A stretch of DNA of 64,000 nucleotides from Desulfomonilaceae bacterium (GTDB taxonomy: Bacteria; Desulfobacterota; Desulfomonilia; Desulfomonilales; Desulfomonilaceae). Under the pieces are notes generated by a model that made no database searches, was not told the origin of the DNA, and worked only from the letters and a program-made list of their open reading frames with translations. The stretch spans positions 252,478 to 316,477 of the forward strand of contig JBAZSD010000002.1 in assembly GCA_041662605.1 (NCBI GenBank), written 5' to 3'. Shown piece after piece: positions 1 through 8,796 of the stretch (within the stretch, counting starts at the first letter, position 1; each line of letters opens with the position of its first letter). A program made the translations under genes and the position numbers.

Positions 1-1357
1 CGTTACCTGTGTCTCTTGCAAAACTAGATCCCAGACCATATCCATAGACCATCAAATAGCTATATGGTCTGAAGACTCCAGTATTAGACCAAGTATCCGA
101 TTGAAGACCGGATGTCACTTTCACCATTCTGTTGGCACCGTTGAGTGTGGATCCCCGATAATCATCACCGGTAAACCATGCGCCGATCAATGAAACTTTC
201 GCTGGGCCGCAGAGAGTTCCAAGTTCAACGGCTCCAGAATCGTGCACAGTGTAAGCAGGTGGAGCGGTTGGGATTGAATTTGCAGAGTAATTTCTTTGGT
301 CGGTAATCCTGTCGAAAGAGTATTCGGCGTTGAGGAAAAATCTCCCGTTATTGTACTTGAAATAGGCGCCACCATACTGTTCGCCAAAGTCTGTAGAAAA
401 CTGATTTGCAGCCCATCGAGTAGCTGGAGCCGCAATAACTCCTTCTTTGCCCCTATGCCTAAATACCCAGTTCAGGATAAAACCTGCTGAAACTGGACCG
501 GCATTATAAGTGACGTTAGGAATGGTTAAATCAAAAACTCGCGTGTTGTTTTTGTCAGGGCGCTCGTTGTACCAGGCGGATGCTGTACTATAGTCATCCG
601 ATCCATAACCTCTCCGAGATGGGTAGAATGACAACTGAATCCTGAGAGGGCCATAAGGTACTGAAAGAGCCAATGAGTCTGAATGCCTGTTATCCTCACC
701 GTTATAAGCTAGGCCCATACCCCAACTAGAGGGTCTCTTTCCTACCGTAATTTCGCCCCACGGTAGTTGAGCGGACAACCAAAGGGTTCTCCAGTAACCA
801 GGAGAAAAAGATCTTTGTACACCAGCGGCATCCTGATTTAGCATTCCTGATGAAACCATCAAGCCCTGAGATGTGCTGTAGTTTGGAGAATTCCATGATC
901 CAACGAAATAGTTTCCCCTGATACGGACCGCCTTATTCATCCTAATCTGCATGTTTGTGGACATGTAAATAATGTTCCATGATGCGTCCGACCCGGAAAC
1001 AATGGATTCTCCGCCGGCTAGCGAAGTTCCCTGTCCGCCGTATACAGCCGCATATGGAAGCGGTTGGCCAGTCCCCACTGTCGTGAAAGAAGTGCTTCCC
1101 GTACCAGCCACCTTGTGGAATCCCCCGAGATAAAAATTATAAGGCGCAAAACCGCCTGGTCCAAAACCGCTGTTCGTTTCATCATTAGCTTGGTCGTACT
1201 GACCGAAAAAGCCGCTGCTACCAAGTTGGCCCCTCATTTCAAGCTGCCAAGTGTAGGTCCCGTCCATCGAGAACTCCCATGCGCTTGCAGGACCGGCCAG
1301 CAAGACGATGGAAAGCCCAAGAATGAGGGCGAGGATTAATGATTTACGATAATTCAT
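1..1357 (-). CDS. Outer-membrane beta-barrel (porin-like) protein, C-terminus beyond window
   Basis: An open frame without stops runs from an ATG at 1357 to the left edge, so at least 452 residues are present and the C-terminus is missing. The ATG follows a strong AAGGAGG ribosome site. The first 26 residues form a classical signal peptide ending in AGPASA before WEF. The mature part is rich in Gly, Ser, Tyr, Trp and Asn with alternating aromatic and polar residues (for example GGAYFKYNNGRFFLNAEY), as in transmembrane beta strands of Gram-negative porins. I do not recognise the exact family; proteins of this look are common in Desulfobacterota and are usually hypothetical. It is preceded by about 280 bases without a gene, so it probably has its own promoter. 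Function as a channel is inference; export to the outer membrane is well supported. Confidence 0.75.
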   Translation of the reverse strand, partial: MNYRKSLILALILGLSIVLLAGPASAWEFSMDGTYTWQLEMRGQLGSSGFFGQYDQANDETNSGFGPGGFAPYNFYLGGFHKVAGTGSTSFTTVGTGQPLPYAAVYGGQGTSLAGGESIVSGSDASWNIIYMSTNMQIRMNKAVRIRGNYFVGSWNSPNYSTSQGLMVSSGMLNQDAAGVQRSFSPGYWRTLWLSAQLPWGEITVGKRPSSWGMGLAYNGEDNRHSDSLALSVPYGPLRIQLSFYPSRRGYGSDDYSTASAWYNERPDKNNTRVFDLTIPNVTYNAGPVSAGFILNWVFRHRGKEGVIAAPATRWAANQFSTDFGEQYGGAYFKYNNGRFFLNAEYSFDRITDQRNYSANSIPTAPPAYTVHDSGAVELGTLCGPAKVSLIGAWFTGDDYRGSTLNGANRMVKVTSGLQSDTWSNTGVFRPYSYLMVYGYGLGSSFARDTGN

Positions 1358-1635
1358 AACCTTCCTCCTTATCAAATCACAAAGGGGACGGAGACATATC
1401 CGTCCAAATTTAACATCCACACATCATCATCGACCTTGGGCCACAACTGCCAACCAGCGATTGAGCCTGAAGATCAACAAAGACAATTTTCCCAAACAGA
1501 ATTGATTTGATTAAAAATCTATTTGAAACCTAATGGAGTGTCAATATAAAAAAAGCCTGATAAAATAATAACTAATACAATTTTGTAACATTTCGCAACA
1601 CCCGTTAAGTTTAGCTTACATTTGTGTCAGGTGTG

Positions 1636-1878
1636 TTATTTTTGGGTTAGAGAGGTGTTTAAGTGGGCGCGCTCCAGGAGTAGTTCCTCGGAAAGGGAAG
1701 GTTCTTTCGGCAGACAACCTAGGGCTTCACCCACCGGATCCGAGGACGGTGGAACGAGATAGATCAGCCCATCATATTCGAAAACACGGGTTTCCTGACC
1801 AGGTTTGATATGATGCTTTTTCCGTAGACGAGCCGGAATGACGATTTGTCCTTTGGCCAGCACCTTTACACTTTCCAC
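1636..1878 (-). CDS. AbrB/MazE-type swapped-hairpin DNA-binding protein (orphan antitoxin-like)
   Basis: The protein of about 80 residues opens with the SpoVT/AbrB signature, seen as VKVLAKGQIVIPARLRKKHH, followed by IKPGQETRVFEYDGLIYLVP. Such swapped-hairpin domains bind DNA as dimers; with a C-terminal tail like this one they are usually antitoxins that repress their own operon and neutralise a PIN or MazF toxin. No toxin gene follows: downstream lies about 280 bases of AT-rich DNA and then the porin. I prefer the GTG at 1878, which has AAGGTG nine bases upstream; a GTG at 1890 would add four residues with no good ribosome site. The C-terminal part (SLSEELLLERAHLN) is the probable partner-binding tail. 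It may be an orphan antitoxin or a stand-alone regulator. Confidence 0.72.
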   Translation of the reverse strand: MESVKVLAKGQIVIPARLRKKHHIKPGQETRVFEYDGLIYLVPPSSDPVGEALGCLPKEPSLSEELLLERAHLNTSLTQK

Positions 1879-1916
1879 GTTCTTCTTCACCTTTTTAAGG
1901 TTAAACGCTTTCTACT

Positions 1917-1944
1917 ATCGTAATACCTACCTATTTACTGTCAA
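1917..1944 (-). promoter_or_regulatory. Sigma70-like promoter for the AbrB-type gene
   Basis: On the minus strand a perfect -35 TTGACA (1939-1944) is followed after 16 bases by TACGAT (1917-1922, 4 of 6 consensus positions). It lies about 40 bases upstream of the preferred start, correctly oriented. AbrB proteins often repress their own promoter, so this would also be the place for the operator, but no clear inverted repeat was seen. Confidence 0.5.
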
Positions 1945-2052
1945 GCAAGTTTCCGGCATGTTCCACAGAAGACATTAATCACGCAATCTTTCAGGGCTTA
2001 GATCATCTTGACACACCCTGCGGAATTGCGTTAGATTCGATGACGCACAAAC

Positions 2053-2139
2053 GGAGGGATGGCCGAGTGGTTTAAGGCGGCGGTCTTGAAAACCGTTGAT
2101 CCAAAAGATCCGGGGGTTCGAATCCCTCTCCCTCCGCCA
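2053..2139 (+). tRNA. tRNA-Ser (anticodon UGA), CCA encoded
   Basis: A complete class II tRNA is visible. The acceptor stem GGAGGGA pairs with TCCCTCC (2129-2135), followed by discriminator G and an encoded CCA (2137-2139). The D arm GGCCGAGTGG and the T arm GGGGGTTCGAATCCC are canonical. The anticodon loop CTTGAAA gives anticodon TGA, reading UCA and related serine codons. The long variable arm typical of tRNA-Ser lies between the anticodon and T stems. The gene stands alone between the minus-strand AbrB-type gene and pgsA. Confidence 0.96.
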
Positions 2140-2144
2140 TTACC

Positions 2145-2717
2145 TTAATCTGCGCTAGCCGACTCCTTAGACTCGTATTCCCTGTAAAATCTTACAAAAT
2201 AATCCACACCGGACCACAGGGTAAGCGCAAGAGCCACATACAGCAGGACAGTCCCAATCTGGTTGAAATTTATATCCACTATGAAATGATAATTGTAATG
2301 AATCATCAAGGGGATAATAGCGGCGAACTGGAGGAACGCCTTCCATTTTCCGATACGGCTGGGCTTCAAAGTAGAATCCCATGATTTGGTGGTCGCCCGT
2401 AAGGCGCTTACAGCAACCTCCCGGCTGATGATCAGCATCACTATCCATGCGTCAACCCTGTCCAGGTTTATCAACATTATCAAGGCGGATGTCACAAGAA
2501 CCTTGTCAGCTATCGGATCCAGAAAACGGCCGAATGACGATTCAACCTTCAACCTGCGAGCGATAAAGCCATCAAAGAAATCCGTGAGTGACGCAATAAA
2601 GAAAAGAAGCGCAGCCAATGCGGATGGGAATCGGCCGGGGAAAAAGAGCAGAGCGACTATTGGAGGGACCAGCAACAGGCGGCCCAGGGTAAGAAAGTTC
2701 GGTAAATGCCTTTTCAT
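2145..2717 (-). CDS. pgsA: CDP-diacylglycerol--glycerol-3-phosphate 3-phosphatidyltransferase
   Basis: Makes phosphatidylglycerol phosphate from CDP-diacylglycerol and glycerol-3-phosphate in the inner membrane, the committed step to phosphatidylglycerol and cardiolipin. The 190-residue protein has the normal length and carries the CDP-alcohol phosphotransferase signature D-x2-DG-x2-AR-x8-G-x3-D-x3-D, seen around residues 45-70 as LTDFFDGFIARRL then GRFLDPIADK, with all three catalytic aspartates. Several hydrophobic segments surround it. Its ATG overlaps the TAA of the upstream kinase gene by one base (TAATG), suggesting translational coupling as the last gene of the long minus-strand run. 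Confidence 0.93.
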   Translation of the reverse strand: MKRHLPNFLTLGRLLLVPPIVALLFFPGRFPSALAALLFFIASLTDFFDGFIARRLKVESSFGRFLDPIADKVLVTSALIMLINLDRVDAWIVMLIISREVAVSALRATTKSWDSTLKPSRIGKWKAFLQFAAIIPLMIHYNYHFIVDINFNQIGTVLLYVALALTLWSGVDYFVRFYREYESKESASAD

Positions 2718-4264
2718 TATTTTTTGCTTGAACTCCGAGAAGACACGGCGGTTCTCATGGTTTCCCAGGGATAGATAGCTGTGGCCATACGCTCGACTGG
2801 AAGGAACACTTCAAAGGTAGAGCCTTTACCGGGCTCAGATGATACCCGAACGGCTCCTCGATGCTCCTCCAGCAACAAATGCGCCTTGGTCAATCCCATG
2901 CCGGCGCCGGACGTTTTTGATGTAAAAAACGGGTTAAATATATCTGAAATGTCCTCTCTGTGTATGCCCACACCATTATCAATAAAAGAGACAAGAATAC
3001 CGGACCTGAGATTCTTGATCGCTATACGCAGTCGCCCCCCATTGGGCATAGCTTCAAAGGCGTTTCGGATAAGATTGAAAAACACTTCTTCAATTGCGGT
3101 TACGTCAACATTAATTTCTGGAAGATTTTTCTCAGCTTCGATACTGAAGCTGATCTTTTTTGCGAAAGTCTCGGGTATCAATTGAATAGCCTTGTCCCTC
3201 GCCCGTTCCACGAGGGGGATCACGTCCGTCTTCACAAAATCGAAGTGGTATAATTTGGAGAAACGGACATATTCTTCAATATCCTTGACCATTTTTTCAA
3301 GGCGGACCACGTCACGAAGCATGATGTCCGTATATTTCCATACGGTGGAATCCTCTTCAGACATGTTATTTAATCTCTGGGTGAACCCGCCCAACGAAGT
3401 GAGGCAGTTTCTAACTTCATGGGCCACACCCTCTACAACTTTACCAAGCGAGGCCAGTTTTTCAGACTGCTTGAGACGTCTCTCAACCTCGTACACACGG
3501 GTTAATTCAGTAATGACAATAACTATCCCCCGCGGCCGATTGTTTTCCGTTATGATTGAGGTCGAAAGATAACCCGGAAATGTTGAGTTGTCCTTTTTTC
3601 TGAAATGGAATTCGCCTTCAACCTTTCCATCTCGCAGGGTGTCTTTCACAAGATCACGCTGTAGCAGGTCTCTGGCCTCCCCGCGAATGAGAAAATGAAT
3701 ATCTTTGTCCTTCAGTTCCTCAAATCTGTATCCCCAAAGGTTGGACGCCGCCCGATTGATCGACTGGATCTTTCCACCCAGATCGGTAGTGATTAGCCCT
3801 TCATTAATAAGCGTAGTAAGATGGGCGAGAAATCTTTCGCTTCTACGGATTTCTTTCTTGAGGCGTACATTCTCCTCACCAAAACGACGATTCTCAAGAA
3901 GTTTTTCCGCCAGGGCCACAACATCCTCGGCTGCGAAAGGTTTGGTGAGATAGTCATCCGCCCCAAGCTTCATGGCTTTCACACCTATCTGGGGATTCTC
4001 GGCGGAGGACATTACAATTACTGTCATACGAGGTAGCTTTTCCTTAGCGAATCTGAGAGTCTCCAACCCATCTATCCTGGGCATGTGAACATCTATGAGG
4101 GCAATGTCCGGTTGCTCCTTTACAAGTAGGTCTTTTCCCTCTGAGCCGTCGAACGCCTGAAAAACCTCAAAACCATGTTCTTCAAAGACATCCCGGAGCA
4201 TGTTGTTCAAAATCGTTGAGTCTTCAGCGATCAATATTTTAGGATTTTCTAGCCCTGAAGCCAT
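2717..4264 (-). CDS. Hybrid signalling protein: receiver domain - PAS - histidine kinase
   Basis: A soluble 515-residue protein with three parts. Residues about 8-125 form a response-regulator receiver with the acidic pair ED (14-15), phospho-acceptor Asp58 in ALIDVHMPRID, Ser/Thr in MSSAE and the Lys of LTKPF. Residues about 145-260 are a PAS domain (NEGLITTDLGGKIQSINRAA). The rest is a HisKA dimerisation helix with phospho-His in GVAHEVRN near residue 280 and an ATPase domain with N box NLIRNAFEAM, G1 DNGVGI and G2 GAGMGLT. There are no membrane segments, so it senses a cytoplasmic signal and is probably fed phosphate or controlled through its receiver. No cognate output regulator lies nearby. 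The target is unknown; the neighbours (folK upstream, pgsA downstream) do not reveal it. Confidence 0.9.
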   Translation of the reverse strand: MASGLENPKILIAEDSTILNNMLRDVFEEHGFEVFQAFDGSEGKDLLVKEQPDIALIDVHMPRIDGLETLRFAKEKLPRMTVIVMSSAENPQIGVKAMKLGADDYLTKPFAAEDVVALAEKLLENRRFGEENVRLKKEIRRSERFLAHLTTLINEGLITTDLGGKIQSINRAASNLWGYRFEELKDKDIHFLIRGEARDLLQRDLVKDTLRDGKVEGEFHFRKKDNSTFPGYLSTSIITENNRPRGIVIVITELTRVYEVERRLKQSEKLASLGKVVEGVAHEVRNCLTSLGGFTQRLNNMSEEDSTVWKYTDIMLRDVVRLEKMVKDIEEYVRFSKLYHFDFVKTDVIPLVERARDKAIQLIPETFAKKISFSIEAEKNLPEINVDVTAIEEVFFNLIRNAFEAMPNGGRLRIAIKNLRSGILVSFIDNGVGIHREDISDIFNPFFTSKTSGAGMGLTKAHLLLEEHRGAVRVSSEPGKGSTFEVFLPVERMATAIYPWETMRTAVSSRSSSKK

Positions 4265-4279
4265 ATATGGAAACCTGAC

Positions 4280-4537
4280 TCAATTATTGAGAAATCTTTT
4301 CCGGCATTCATCCGAGCAAAAATAAAAGGTCTGGCCTTTAGCCCGCAAGGTTTTGGCGTCGCGAGCCAGGACGTAAGTTCCGCAAATTGGGTCTTTTACC
4401 ATTTCGTTAACATCTGTCGAACTTGATTTCCTGTCAATCCCGCTGGGACTCGAGCCGGCGCCTAACGCTTTAAAAGCCCACGTTAGCAGTCTATAGGCTA
4501 CATAAATCCATATCGCGGTTATAATTATTCTAAGCAA
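4280..4537 (-). CDS. Small membrane-anchored protein with Cys-rich metal-binding C-terminus (PP0621/TRASH-like)
   Basis: About 85 residues. One N-terminal membrane segment (RIIITAIWIYVAYRLLTWAF) precedes a linker and a C-terminal module with DPICGTYV and then YFCSDECRKRFL: Cys-x(about 27)-Cys-x3-Cys, the pattern of YHS/TRASH and PP0621-family domains that are thought to bind a metal ion. I chose the TTG at 4537, which overlaps the folK stop (TTGCTTAG) and has AAGGCGG six bases upstream; a GTG at 4585 in the same frame would overlap folK by 56 bases. Its role is unknown; it sits in an operon between folK and the histidine kinase. Confidence 0.68.
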   Translation of the reverse strand: MLRIIITAIWIYVAYRLLTWAFKALGAGSSPSGIDRKSSSTDVNEMVKDPICGTYVLARDAKTLRAKGQTFYFCSDECRKRFLNN

Positions 4538-5063
4538 CCTGTTCCGCCTTCTGCCGATCGACGCCTTTGAATAGACGCACCCCACTGACCTGATTGTCCT
4601 CGAGCCCTGCCAGAATCTCGCGTAAAGACATATTTAGCGCCGGATGCGTAAAGTCAGGGGCGATTTCCACCAGGGGGACCAACACAAAAGCCCTGGACGC
4701 CATTCGGGGATGGGGCACTTCCAATTCCTTGCTGGAAAAACATCTTGAACCGAACAACAGAAGATCAAGGTCAATCGTCCTCGACCTGTCGCTACTGTGG
4801 GAACGACTCTTTCCAAGGGACCTTTCAATCTTCCTGAGATCGTAAATTAATTGCTCGGGGCTATGGTAGGTCTGAACCTCAACCACAGCGTTGACGAATT
4901 CTCCTCCACCGTCTACCAAGCCTACAGGAGCAGTCTCGTAAAGGCTGGATATATTCGTGATACATACGCCTTCCAAAGTTTCGATCTTTTTCAATGCGCT
5001 ATAGAAGGTCTCCTCCGGGTTCCCAAGATTCCCGCCGAAACCTACATATGCGATTGATCGCAT
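4530..5063 (-). CDS. folK: 6-hydroxymethyl-7,8-dihydropterin pyrophosphokinase
   Basis: Transfers pyrophosphate from ATP to 6-hydroxymethyl-7,8-dihydropterin in folate synthesis. The 177-residue protein shows the family motifs in order: GFGGNLGNPEETF at the N-terminus, SSLYETAPVG, FVNAVVEV, the signature DRSRTIDLDLLLFG with the Mg-binding Asp pair, and the C-terminal VPHPRMASRAFVLVPL. Length is normal for a single-domain HPPK. Its start overlaps the end of the FAH-family gene by 22 bases, so both belong to the same transcript. No other folate genes are near. Confidence 0.94.
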   Translation of the reverse strand: MRSIAYVGFGGNLGNPEETFYSALKKIETLEGVCITNISSLYETAPVGLVDGGGEFVNAVVEVQTYHSPEQLIYDLRKIERSLGKSRSHSSDRSRTIDLDLLLFGSRCFSSKELEVPHPRMASRAFVLVPLVEIAPDFTHPALNMSLREILAGLEDNQVSGVRLFKGVDRQKAEQVA

Positions 5064-5806
5064 TGATCCCAGCTTTCGACCCTGTTTGTCAGGGAACCTA
5101 TACCTTCAATCCTCACCTCAACGGTATCGCCATTAGCCATTGGACCTATACCGGAAGTGGTTCCGGTGGCGATGACATCCCCCGGGTAAAGTGTCATTAC
5201 GCTCGTTATGAATTCAACCAGTTTATTTGGATTGAAGATAAGGTTTGATGTTCTCGATGACTGCTTAATCACCCCATTTAGCAGGAGATCGATCTTGAGA
5301 TCCGAGGGATCGATATCCGTGTCGATCCAGGGCCCGATCGGACAGAAAGTGTCAAAACCCTTTGCCCGGGTCCACTGGCCGTCTTTGCTCTGCAAATCTC
5401 GGGCAGTCACATCATTGAGGCACGTGTAACCGAGTATGACGGCGCCGGCGTCTTTCTCCGGGACTCGTTTGGCCTCCTTGCCAATCACTATCGCTAGTTC
5501 AGCTTCGTAATCCACACGAGCGCTCTGAGGTGGCATTATTACCGTGTCGCCCGGTCCAATTACGCTCGAAGATGGTTTGAGAAAAAGGAGGGGTTCTTCG
5601 GGCAGTTTCATGTTCAGTTCTTCAGCGTGGTCACGATAGTTCAACCCCACAGCCACAATCTTTGAAGGGGAACATGGGGCCAGCAATCTCACGTTGCTCA
5701 GGCGCTCTTCTCTCAGGGCAGGATTGGCGCCTCCAGGTAGGATCACATCTCCTTCAATTACTCCGGAAAAGATCCCATGCTCTGTCTGGAATCGTACCAA
5801 TTTCAT
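5042..5806 (-). CDS. Fumarylacetoacetate hydrolase family protein
   Basis: A 254-residue member of the FAH superfamily, which cleaves or decarboxylates 2-oxo or beta-diketo acids using a divalent metal. Visible motifs are GLNYRDHAEEL, the metal-binding DYEAELAIVIG, GYTCLNDVTARDLQ, FDTFCPIGPWI and the C-terminal LYPGDVIATGTTSGIGPM. The N-terminal 60 residues are the short cap domain of HpaG/YcgM-type enzymes. Substrate cannot be read from the sequence; candidates are acylpyruvates and oxaloacetate (oxaloacetate tautomerase/decarboxylase activities are known in the family). It overlaps dapB by four bases (ATGA), so it is translated in the lysine operon, which makes a housekeeping metabolite-repair role more likely than aromatic degradation. 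Confidence 0.85.
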   Translation of the reverse strand: MKLVRFQTEHGIFSGVIEGDVILPGGANPALREERLSNVRLLAPCSPSKIVAVGLNYRDHAEELNMKLPEEPLLFLKPSSSVIGPGDTVIMPPQSARVDYEAELAIVIGKEAKRVPEKDAGAVILGYTCLNDVTARDLQSKDGQWTRAKGFDTFCPIGPWIDTDIDPSDLKIDLLLNGVIKQSSRTSNLIFNPNKLVEFITSVMTLYPGDVIATGTTSGIGPMANGDTVEVRIEGIGSLTNRVESWDQCDQSHM

Positions 5807-6618
5807 TTTGTTTCCTTTAGACCGAGGACATCTCCCATGTCGTACAGCCGACCGGCCGGTTTATCCGCGAGCCACAGGGCAGCCTGGACGGCGCCCTTAG
5901 CGAGAGCGTCCCGACTGTGGGCTCTATGGGTCAATTCAATCCGTTCACCATTAGTGCAAAACATAACGGTGTGTTCTCCGACTATATCCCCGGCCCTGAT
6001 CGACATTATACCTATCTCTTTGGGTTTTCTGGCGCCTACCATACCGTAACGGCCATAAATGCCCACTTCGTCAAGGTCCCTGTCCAGCGCTCCTGCGATA
6101 ATTTCCGCAAGCTTCGCCGCTGTTCCGCTAGGAGCGTCCTTTTTCTGATTATGATGGGATTCTATTATTTCAACGTCGTAATTATCCCCAAGGCAGGACG
6201 CTACTTTTTCAACCAGGCTAAACAGCAGGTTGACACCCAGGCTCATATTCGGCGCCATTAGACAGCGGGTCTTTAACGCGGCTTCATTGACCGCCACTTT
6301 CTGCTGATCCGAAAGGCCGGTAGTTCCTATGACGATCGCTTTTTTCTTTTTTGCAGCCTCTGCGACGTTTCTTGTGGTAGCTTCCGGCGACGAAAAATCT
6401 ATAAGAACGTCACACGACGCAATCGCCGCCTTGTAGTCATCGGTAACAGCAACACCTATTGGGCCTATGCCCGCAATATCTCCGGCGTCTTTCCCAATGC
6501 TGGGAACATTGGGAGCGTCCAGCGCGGCCGTAATTTTTAGTTTGGGATGTTCATGGGACAACGTGATTATCCTTTTTCCCATCCGACCGGCGGCGCCGCT
6601 AATTGCAACCTTGATCAT
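5803..6618 (-). CDS. dapB: 4-hydroxy-tetrahydrodipicolinate reductase
   Basis: Reduces hydroxy-tetrahydrodipicolinate with NAD(P)H in lysine and diaminopimelate synthesis. The 271-residue protein begins with the nucleotide-binding GAAGRMGKR and contains the family signature at residues about 153-170, ESHHNQKKDAPSGTA, with the catalytic His pair and Lys. It follows dapA by 13 bases and overlaps the FAH-family gene at ATGA. With lysA and dapA it forms a compact lysA-dapA-dapB block at the end of the arginine genes. Confidence 0.95.
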   Translation of the reverse strand: MIKVAISGAAGRMGKRIITLSHEHPKLKITAALDAPNVPSIGKDAGDIAGIGPIGVAVTDDYKAAIASCDVLIDFSSPEATTRNVAEAAKKKKAIVIGTTGLSDQQKVAVNEAALKTRCLMAPNMSLGVNLLFSLVEKVASCLGDNYDVEIIESHHNQKKDAPSGTAAKLAEIIAGALDRDLDEVGIYGRYGMVGARKPKEIGIMSIRAGDIVGEHTVMFCTNGERIELTHRAHSRDALAKGAVQAALWLADKPAGRLYDMGDVLGLKETK

Positions 6619-6631
6619 ATCTTCTCCTGAA

Positions 6632-7504
6632 TCATATCAAATTAAATTTGGCCAGAGTCGTTCTGATCTTCTCCAAATTCGCGGCGGAAGGCATACAGAG
6701 GGGCAGCCTGAACTCCGGTTCAATTTTGCCCATTAGCGATAAAGCCGCTTTTATGGGGATTGGGTTGGTTTCAACAAACATCGTCTGGCAAAGCTCGTAG
6801 ATTTCAAAATGAGTGGTCCTGGCTTTGTCAACATCGCCGGCCAGCATGCTCTTTACCATGTCGGACATTCTGTCCGGGATAATGTTCGTCGCCACCGATA
6901 TTACACCTTTTCCGCCCAGAGCCATCAAAGGAAAAGTCATCTGGTCGTCACCAGACAGCACATCAAAATCCGACCCGCAAAGTCTTATGACTTCACTCAT
7001 TTGCAGGATTGACCCGGAGGCTTCTTTAACACCTACGATGTTTGGAATCCTGGATAGTTTCTCCATAGTGGAGTTTTCTATGTTTACGCCGGTACGACCC
7101 TGAATATTATATAGAACCAATGGTATATCAACTGCTTCGGCTATTGCCTTAAAGTGATTATAGAGTCCTTCCTGAGTGGGCTTGTTATAATATGGGGAAA
7201 CGAGCAGAGCAGCGTCCACACCGACCTGTTTGGCGTGACGCGTGAGACTTATGGCTTCAGCCGTGCTGTTTGATCCTGTGCCTGCAATAACTTTTACCTG
7301 TCCCGAGACTTCTTTGACAGTCATTTCTACAACACGATTGTGCTCTTCATGAGTCAGTGTAGGTGATTCACCCGTAGTTCCGCATGGGACGAAACCATTA
7401 ACTCCACCGTCCATTCCAAATCGGATCAGGTTTTTGAACGCTTTTTCATCGACCTGTCCGTTTTTAAACGGTGTAACAATTGCTGTGAACGCTCCAGAAA
7501 ACAT
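6632..7504 (-). CDS. dapA: 4-hydroxy-tetrahydrodipicolinate synthase
   Basis: Condenses pyruvate with aspartate semialdehyde, the first committed step to lysine and meso-diaminopimelate. The 290-residue TIM-barrel shows GTTGESPTLTHEEH (residues about 43-56), the Schiff-base lysine in VGVKEASG (about 161) and the catalytic tyrosine in LYNIQGRTGVNI, where most family members have a proline in place of Gln (YNVPGRT). The change is next to, not in, the catalytic residue, so activity is expected. Start ATG lies two bases after the lysA stop. Confidence 0.95.
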   Translation of the reverse strand: MFSGAFTAIVTPFKNGQVDEKAFKNLIRFGMDGGVNGFVPCGTTGESPTLTHEEHNRVVEMTVKEVSGQVKVIAGTGSNSTAEAISLTRHAKQVGVDAALLVSPYYNKPTQEGLYNHFKAIAEAVDIPLVLYNIQGRTGVNIENSTMEKLSRIPNIVGVKEASGSILQMSEVIRLCGSDFDVLSGDDQMTFPLMALGGKGVISVATNIIPDRMSDMVKSMLAGDVDKARTTHFEIYELCQTMFVETNPIPIKAALSLMGKIEPEFRLPLCMPSAANLEKIRTTLAKFNLI

Positions 7505-7506
7505 TA

Positions 7507-8781
7507 TTAGCTCCTTTGTTTTCCCTCAAGAATGTGACCCGGGATCCTTTCTCCTTTGATCAGATCTTCATAGGTCTCTCTCCGCCTTATCAGGTAATAG
7601 TCCGAACCATCAACCAGGACTTCGGCGCAGCGTGGCCTGGAGTTATAGTTAGATGACATTGAAAATCCGTAGGCCCCCGCGCTCATCACAGCAAGGAGTT
7701 CTCCCACCACTGGTTCTTCAATCTCCCGGCTTCGAGCCAGAAAGTCCCCGGATTCGCAAATAGGACCGACTATGTCGGCGACCATAGTCGGAGCGCCGGA
7801 TTTTTTAACCTTGGCTATCGAGTGATAGGCCTTGTACAGGCTGGGTCGGATCAGATCATTCATTGCAGCGTCTACAATGACAAAATTCTTGTCTGACCCA
7901 CGTTTGTTGTACAACACCCTGGTAATCATGATACCCGCGTTTCCTACCAGAACTCTACCCGGCTCCATAATGAGAGTAATATTCATGTCTGAAACCAGGT
8001 CAAGAACCGCTGCCCCATATTCACCCGGAGCGGGAGGGGTTTCCTGGTCGTACGGGATACCGAGCCCGCCTCCAATGTCTAAGTACTTGATGTCAATTCC
8101 ATCAGCCCTTAAGTTCCCTAAAAGTGTTCTGAGTATTGAAACAGCCTCCAGGAACGGAGCTAACTCAGTTAACTGGCTGCCGATGTGACAGTCAACTCCT
8201 ATAGGTTCTATAGCGCTGTATTGTTTTGCCTGGCGATAAATCTCTCTGGCCTGTTCAATCTGGACACCGAATTTGTTGGATTTCAAACCTGTAGATATAT
8301 AAGGGTGAGTCAATGGATCTACATCAGGATTGACACGAAGAGCTACCCTGGCCTTCTGGCCCATGGCTGCGGCTCTTTCATTCAAAAGACCGAGTTCCTC
8401 TTCAGATTCAACGTTAAACATCAATATATCAGCATGAAGCGCTTCATCTATCTCATACGCCTTTTTGCCAACACCCGAGTAAACAATCCTGGAAGGAGAA
8501 ACACCAGCTCTCAGCGCCCTGAAAAGCTCGCCGCCCGATACAATATCAACTCCGCCGCCCAAATTCCCGAAGATCTTCAGGATCGCCAGATTGGAGCACG
8601 CTTTCATTGAAAAACAGATCACATGAGGCGCATCTAGAAAGGGGGCCTCGAAAGTCCTGAAATGCCTTTCCAGTGTCCTGCGGCTGTAGATAAAAAGAGG
8701 GGTTCCGAATTCCTCGACTATGAGCCTCACCGGGGCCTGTTCGCAAAAAAGTTCGTTGTTCTGGTAACTGAAATGATGCAT
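7507..8781 (-). CDS. lysA: Diaminopimelate decarboxylase
   Basis: PLP enzyme that decarboxylates meso-diaminopimelate to lysine. Of 424 residues, the N-terminal alanine-racemase-like barrel carries the PLP lysine in FSMKACSN (about residue 60; the usual form is YAxKAN), HIGSQL, the phosphate-binding GGGLGIPY and EPGRVLVGNAG. The C-terminal barrel has the substrate-binding GPICESGDFLA and GAYGFSMSSNYN. It lies 15 bases downstream of the FN3 lipoprotein gene and two bases upstream of dapA. Confidence 0.95.
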   Translation of the reverse strand: MHHFSYQNNELFCEQAPVRLIVEEFGTPLFIYSRRTLERHFRTFEAPFLDAPHVICFSMKACSNLAILKIFGNLGGGVDIVSGGELFRALRAGVSPSRIVYSGVGKKAYEIDEALHADILMFNVESEEELGLLNERAAAMGQKARVALRVNPDVDPLTHPYISTGLKSNKFGVQIEQAREIYRQAKQYSAIEPIGVDCHIGSQLTELAPFLEAVSILRTLLGNLRADGIDIKYLDIGGGLGIPYDQETPPAPGEYGAAVLDLVSDMNITLIMEPGRVLVGNAGIMITRVLYNKRGSDKNFVIVDAAMNDLIRPSLYKAYHSIAKVKKSGAPTMVADIVGPICESGDFLARSREIEEPVVGELLAVMSAGAYGFSMSSNYNSRPRCAEVLVDGSDYYLIRRRETYEDLIKGERIPGHILEGKQRS

Positions 8782-8796
8782 TCGATTTCCCGTAAA

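Noticed and set aside
2386..2778. 130-residue plus-strand frame across pgsA
   Set aside because: Antisense shadow; Lys/Arg/Ser-rich low-complexity translation.
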